A DNA stretch of 5,492 bases from contig JAEOSY010000264.1 of assembly GCA_016840125.1 (NCBI GenBank), positions 1-5,492 on the forward strand, in the 5' to 3' direction. Shown in pieces: positions 2,648-5,492 of the stretch (its first letter is position 1; every line of letters starts with the position of its first letter). The translations under genes and the position numbers were made by a program. The notes below the pieces were generated by a model. That model was not told the DNA's origin. It searched no databases and was given only the letters and a program-made list of their open reading frames with translations. This DNA is from Candidatus Helarchaeota archaeon (GTDB lineage Archaea > Asgardarchaeota > Lokiarchaeia > Helarchaeales > HEL-GB-A).

Positions 2648-5492
2648 ATGGGAAAACTGAAAAAAATGTCTTTTTTAAGCATTATAATAGTGATCTTAAT
2701 TACTTCGATGTTCTGTATTGTTCAAAACCTACCTGAAAATGATAATATTACCCTATTGGATAAGGATCTCACAAAAGATTCATCCGATTCCTTTTCAAAC
2801 ATCGAAAATACTATCGGATTTATTATGGACCGATTGATGAAGATTCGTAATTCAGAGGATTTTCAAGTAACTGATGAATTGACCTCTGAAACTTTCAATT
2901 TAGAGGCATCGGCCGGGGAGGAATCAGTGAAAATTGATGAATCCTATGAAGTAAAAAATATCATAAATCCGCATCCAACCAATCAAACATCAACCACCCA
3001 AACAATGTCACCTATGAATCGGACGAATATCGAGGTTATAATGGGTTTCACGTATCAACTCATTTATTATAAGTGGGAAATTTCATGGGAATTAGAGCTT
3101 TTTGGCTATAAAATAGCGTATGCATACTTCGGTATTGAAATTGATATCGGAGCTGGTATAAGATTTCCAATCAATGTCAGTATAGATTTTCCTACCAATA
3201 TCTCTGTCGCAGAGTTATCTTCAGTCAATGTTTCATTGCAGACCCTAGATTTACCTAATTATAATGAAACCTATTTTCATTTTGTTGCACGAATATATGC
3301 AGGTATCTCTGCGTTTGGACTTGACGGCGAATGGAGTATTGGACCCGATTACCGTGAAGATAGAAGCTATGAGACCCCTCTTGGACCCGCTCAATTTGTA
3401 GATTTGGGTGAGATAAGCATTCCACTACTTGAAATACTGGGGAAATTAAGTATCCCAACAATTTCTCAGGTTGCCGCTACTATCGCTCAATGGGTTGCAG
3501 ATATATTAGTTAAATTAAGGTTTAGCGTGGGATCAGACCTACTCACCATGCAAGCGAAAATTTTTGGCAACGACACCCACTTTGATAGTGATACTGGACC
3601 AACTTCAAAAACCTTAAATTTTACTCAATCGGAAACCAAGAATTTATTTATTTACGCAGAAAATCCTGGTCCCCTAAGACTGGAATTGAGTGATTTTAGA
3701 TATCATCTAGATAAACTAGAAATTACTATACTTCTAGGGTTAACATGGAAATCGGTCTTCGCCTATTTATTTGATGATATGGAATGGGAAATTTATAGCT
3801 ATATCATCCCATTGGGGAATTTTATTGTTTTTGAATCACCTAATACTGCTACGATCCACATAAACGCGACATCCGTTCCCCCCGTTGAAATTTATGATGT
3901 GGATATGGTCTATATCAGCTCAATGGAAATAATTGAACTTGAAAAAGAGATTGCAGAATTTTTTATTGTTCTCGATAACAATGGGCAAAATATTGAACAC
4001 GACACTTATGATATTGAAGTAACAGGTGTTGATCCTTCATGGGTTATTCACCCACCTGACATAACCATAATCCAGGGGGGTAGTGGTTATTTCACGCTAA
4101 AAATCGATCCCCCGCGTGAATCTGACTCATCAGCGGGTATACACCCCTTCACAGTCACTGCGATAAGTCGTGGAGATCCAGCGAAGAATGATTCGATCAC
4201 GGGGGTTCTTAATATCATACCCTATTATGAGGCTCTTGTTGAGAAGACGTCTTTATTCGATTGGGGAATAATCAATGTCACACCCGAAATTCAGGCCAAC
4301 TTATCGTTTTCCATTACTAATATCGGTAATAATGCGGAGAACTTTTCTCTATCAATGATAGCTGAGGGTCTAAATTCTTCGATCTTCGACGTACCTGCGG
4401 TTGTTACCCTCGCACCCGGTGAATTAATCAACATACAACCAAATATCACGGTGCCTAAATCCCCCGACTTTCCAGCTCTTCGATATTCTGTTAAATTACT
4501 TGCACAGAGTGAGAAGAATCAACTTGTAATCGCCTATGATACCGTGCAGATGAACATCCTCCCTTATAAGAACTTAAGCATCAGTATTACCGAAAACACC
4601 ATTCCCACTACAATCTTACCTGGGTCAGTGCTGACCTATGATGTCCACGTTGAAAACAACGGAAATTTCAACGACACCATTGGTCTATCTGTCCTTGGGC
4701 TGACAACCGAATTCTATGATTTTGATATCGAGAATCAGATCCTCTTTCCTGGTCAAATCTTAGATACCATTCTAACAATTACAATTCCTGAGACCGCCAT
4801 CAGTGGTGAAACACTGAATTTGAAATTTATTGCCCAGTTCGCGAGCAATGAAAGTATCAAAATCGAGTCCACCTTCGTGATTAATACCGCCCCTAACTAT
4901 TGGCCCCTAATTATAACGCTCATTGTTGTGGGGATAGTTGCTGCTGGCACACCTTTGTATTATAGAGGAATGAAGGAGCAGGTGATCCCCTACATAAAAC
5001 GCAAACGCGATGCCCGTATTGTTCGAAAATACCGACAGCGCCCCGATGAGGTTAAGATGACAATCGATTATTGCATCTACTGCTCATCCAAACTATCCGA
5101 TGTAGATAAAAAGCTTTTAAATTCAGACCGTAATACCCTCTGTGAAGAGTGTGGCAAGGTTCTTACTCCCGCCCATCTTGTGGTTTGGGTGCCCAAACAG
5201 AAGTCTATCGATGAAGTCGTTTCAGGCAAGATGCAGAAAGTAATTAAAAAAGAAGAACGAAAACGAAAAAAACAGGCGGTTAAGGAAGAAGAACTCCGCC
5301 GAAAGAAACAAACCGATGCCCAAATTAAACGCTATAAGGAAAAGCTGAAAACGGCCCCATTACCACCGCTGACTATGGAATCATGTCCATTTTGCTTCAA
5401 ACATCTTGGCGAACTTGACACACGCCTCCTCAAGAAGGGTGAGAATACTTGGTGTCCCCACTGCAAGAAATTTATTGAACCAAAGGAATACC
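2648..5492 (+). CDS. Large surface protein: Ig-like ectodomain, TM helix, zinc-ribbon tail (3' partial)
   Basis: An unbroken frame of 948 codons runs off the right edge with no stop. Residues 1-27 are a signal sequence or anchor: basic KLKK, then a hydrophobic core (8-25). A Thr/Ser/Asn-rich linker (about 108-126) leads to an unrecognised, mostly beta region (about 127-410). Three tandem Ig-like beta-sandwich repeats follow (about 412-525, 527-637, 639-748), with features typical of CARDB/NEW3-type domains such as NxGN turns and PG-containing strands. One membrane helix (about 752-772) precedes a strongly basic stretch (773-799), so the remaining tail should be cytosolic. The tail carries two zinc ribbons (C809/C812/C832/C835 and C913/C916/C936/C939) joined by a highly charged helix, probably coiled coil (about 861-901). 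Nineteen N-x-S/T sequons lie before the membrane helix and none after. Apart from C23, every cysteine is in the ribbons. It may be an adhesin, S-layer-associated or sensor protein; ligand and partner are unknown. Confidence 0.8.
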   Translation, partial: MGKLKKMSFLSIIIVILITSMFCIVQNLPENDNITLLDKDLTKDSSDSFSNIENTIGFIMDRLMKIRNSEDFQVTDELTSETFNLEASAGEESVKIDESYEVKNIINPHPTNQTSTTQTMSPMNRTNIEVIMGFTYQLIYYKWEISWELELFGYKIAYAYFGIEIDIGAGIRFPINVSIDFPTNISVAELSSVNVSLQTLDLPNYNETYFHFVARIYAGISAFGLDGEWSIGPDYREDRSYETPLGPAQFVDLGEISIPLLEILGKLSIPTISQVAATIAQWVADILVKLRFSVGSDLLTMQAKIFGNDTHFDSDTGPTSKTLNFTQSETKNLFIYAENPGPLRLELSDFRYHLDKLEITILLGLTWKSVFAYLFDDMEWEIYSYIIPLGNFIVFESPNTATIHINATSVPPVEIYDVDMVYISSMEIIELEKEIAEFFIVLDNNGQNIEHDTYDIEVTGVDPSWVIHPPDITIIQGGSGYFTLKIDPPRESDSSAGIHPFTVTAISRGDPAKNDSITGVLNIIPYYEALVEKTSLFDWGIINVTPEIQANLSFSITNIGNNAENFSLSMIAEGLNSSIFDVPAVVTLAPGELINIQPNITVPKSPDFPALRYSVKLLAQSEKNQLVIAYDTVQMNILPYKNLSISITENTIPTTILPGSVLTYDVHVENNGNFNDTIGLSVLGLTTEFYDFDIENQILFPGQILDTILTITIPETAISGETLNLKFIAQFASNESIKIESTFVINTAPNYWPLIITLIVVGIVAAGTPLYYRGMKEQVIPYIKRKRDARIVRKYRQRPDEVKMTIDYCIYCSSKLSDVDKKLLNSDRNTLCEECGKVLTPAHLVVWVPKQKSIDEVVSGKMQKVIKKEERKRKKQAVKEEELRRKKQTDAQIKRYKEKLKTAPLPPLTMESCPFCFKHLGELDTRLLKKGENTWCPHCKKFIEPKEY
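4901..4963 (+). other. C-terminal membrane helix of the surface protein
   Basis: Codons 752-772 encode an uninterrupted hydrophobic stretch (WPLIITLIVVGIVAAGTPLYY) flanked by sequon-bearing ectodomain on one side and a segment with about ten Arg/Lys in 27 residues on the other. By the positive-inside rule the C-terminus is cytosolic. Confidence 0.8.
5072..5170 (+). repeat. Zinc ribbon copy 1 in the surface-protein tail
   Basis: Residues 809-841 contain C-x2-C-x19-C-x2-C. Aligned without gaps to copy 2 (residues 913-945), 12 of 33 residues are identical: the four Cys plus Leu, Asp, the LL pair, the NT pair before the third Cys, a Lys and the final Pro. This supports an internal duplication of a metal-binding module. 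Confidence 0.7.
5384..5482 (+). repeat. Zinc ribbon copy 2 in the surface-protein tail
   Basis: Residues 913-945 have the same C-x2-C-x19-C-x2-C spacing as copy 1, starting 104 residues after it begins. The second knuckle is CPHC. Only three codons follow before the window edge, so further copies may lie beyond. Confidence 0.7.

Noticed and set aside
2717..2719. Cys23 of the surface protein as a lipoprotein attachment site
   Set aside because: The preceding residues Ser-Met-Phe do not fit a lipobox, and a C-terminal membrane helix already anchors the protein.
3255..3461. 68-codon minus-strand frame inside the surface-protein gene
   Set aside because: It is antisense to the 948-codon frame, with no signature or upstream signal.

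Overview
The window looks archaeal, and an Asgard (Lokiarchaeia-like) genome is my best guess. The DNA is AT-rich. The sequences ahead of the plus-strand genes match the archaeal TATA consensus TTTAWATA, and Shine-Dalgarno sites resemble GGAGGTGATC. The last gene has an architecture common in that group: a glycosylation-site-rich Ig-like ectodomain, one membrane helix and a cytosolic zinc-ribbon tail. The phylum is an inference; no marker gene is present.

Layout. Positions 1-269 hold no recognisable gene but contain a structured upstream region: a perfect 12-bp palindrome, then three 18-bp imperfect direct repeats, each built around a TATA-box-like core and spaced 31-32 bp apart. Positions 270-1307 (+) encode a 345-residue ARPP-1 family protein with a C-terminal four-cysteine zinc ribbon. 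Positions 1304-2497 (-) encode a 397-residue protein with about six membrane helices and a cytosolic nucleoside/nucleotide deoxyribosyltransferase-fold domain of the DNPH1/Rcl type. These two genes converge and their stop codons overlap by 4 bp. The oligo-T tracts after the first stop, which look like an archaeal terminator, are the complement of codons for the second protein's lysine-rich tail. A 150-bp divergent intergenic region (2498-2647) follows. From 2648 to the window end (+) an uninterrupted frame of 948 codons encodes most of a large cell-surface protein, cut by the window edge.

How they may fit together. ARPP-1 proteins are named for their genomic association with ADP-ribosylglycohydrolases and rhodanese/phosphatase-superfamily proteins, so they are thought to belong to NAD/ADP-ribose-related chemistry. 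The deoxyribosyltransferase fold cleaves N-glycosidic bonds of nucleosides or nucleotides. A convergent, stop-overlapping pair of this kind could be a small nucleotide- or NAD-processing module with a membrane-tethered enzyme, possibly in stress or defence. That is inference from two genes, and they do not form an operon. The surface protein probably has its own promoter and a separate role in envelope sensing or adhesion coupled to a cytosolic zinc-ribbon tail.
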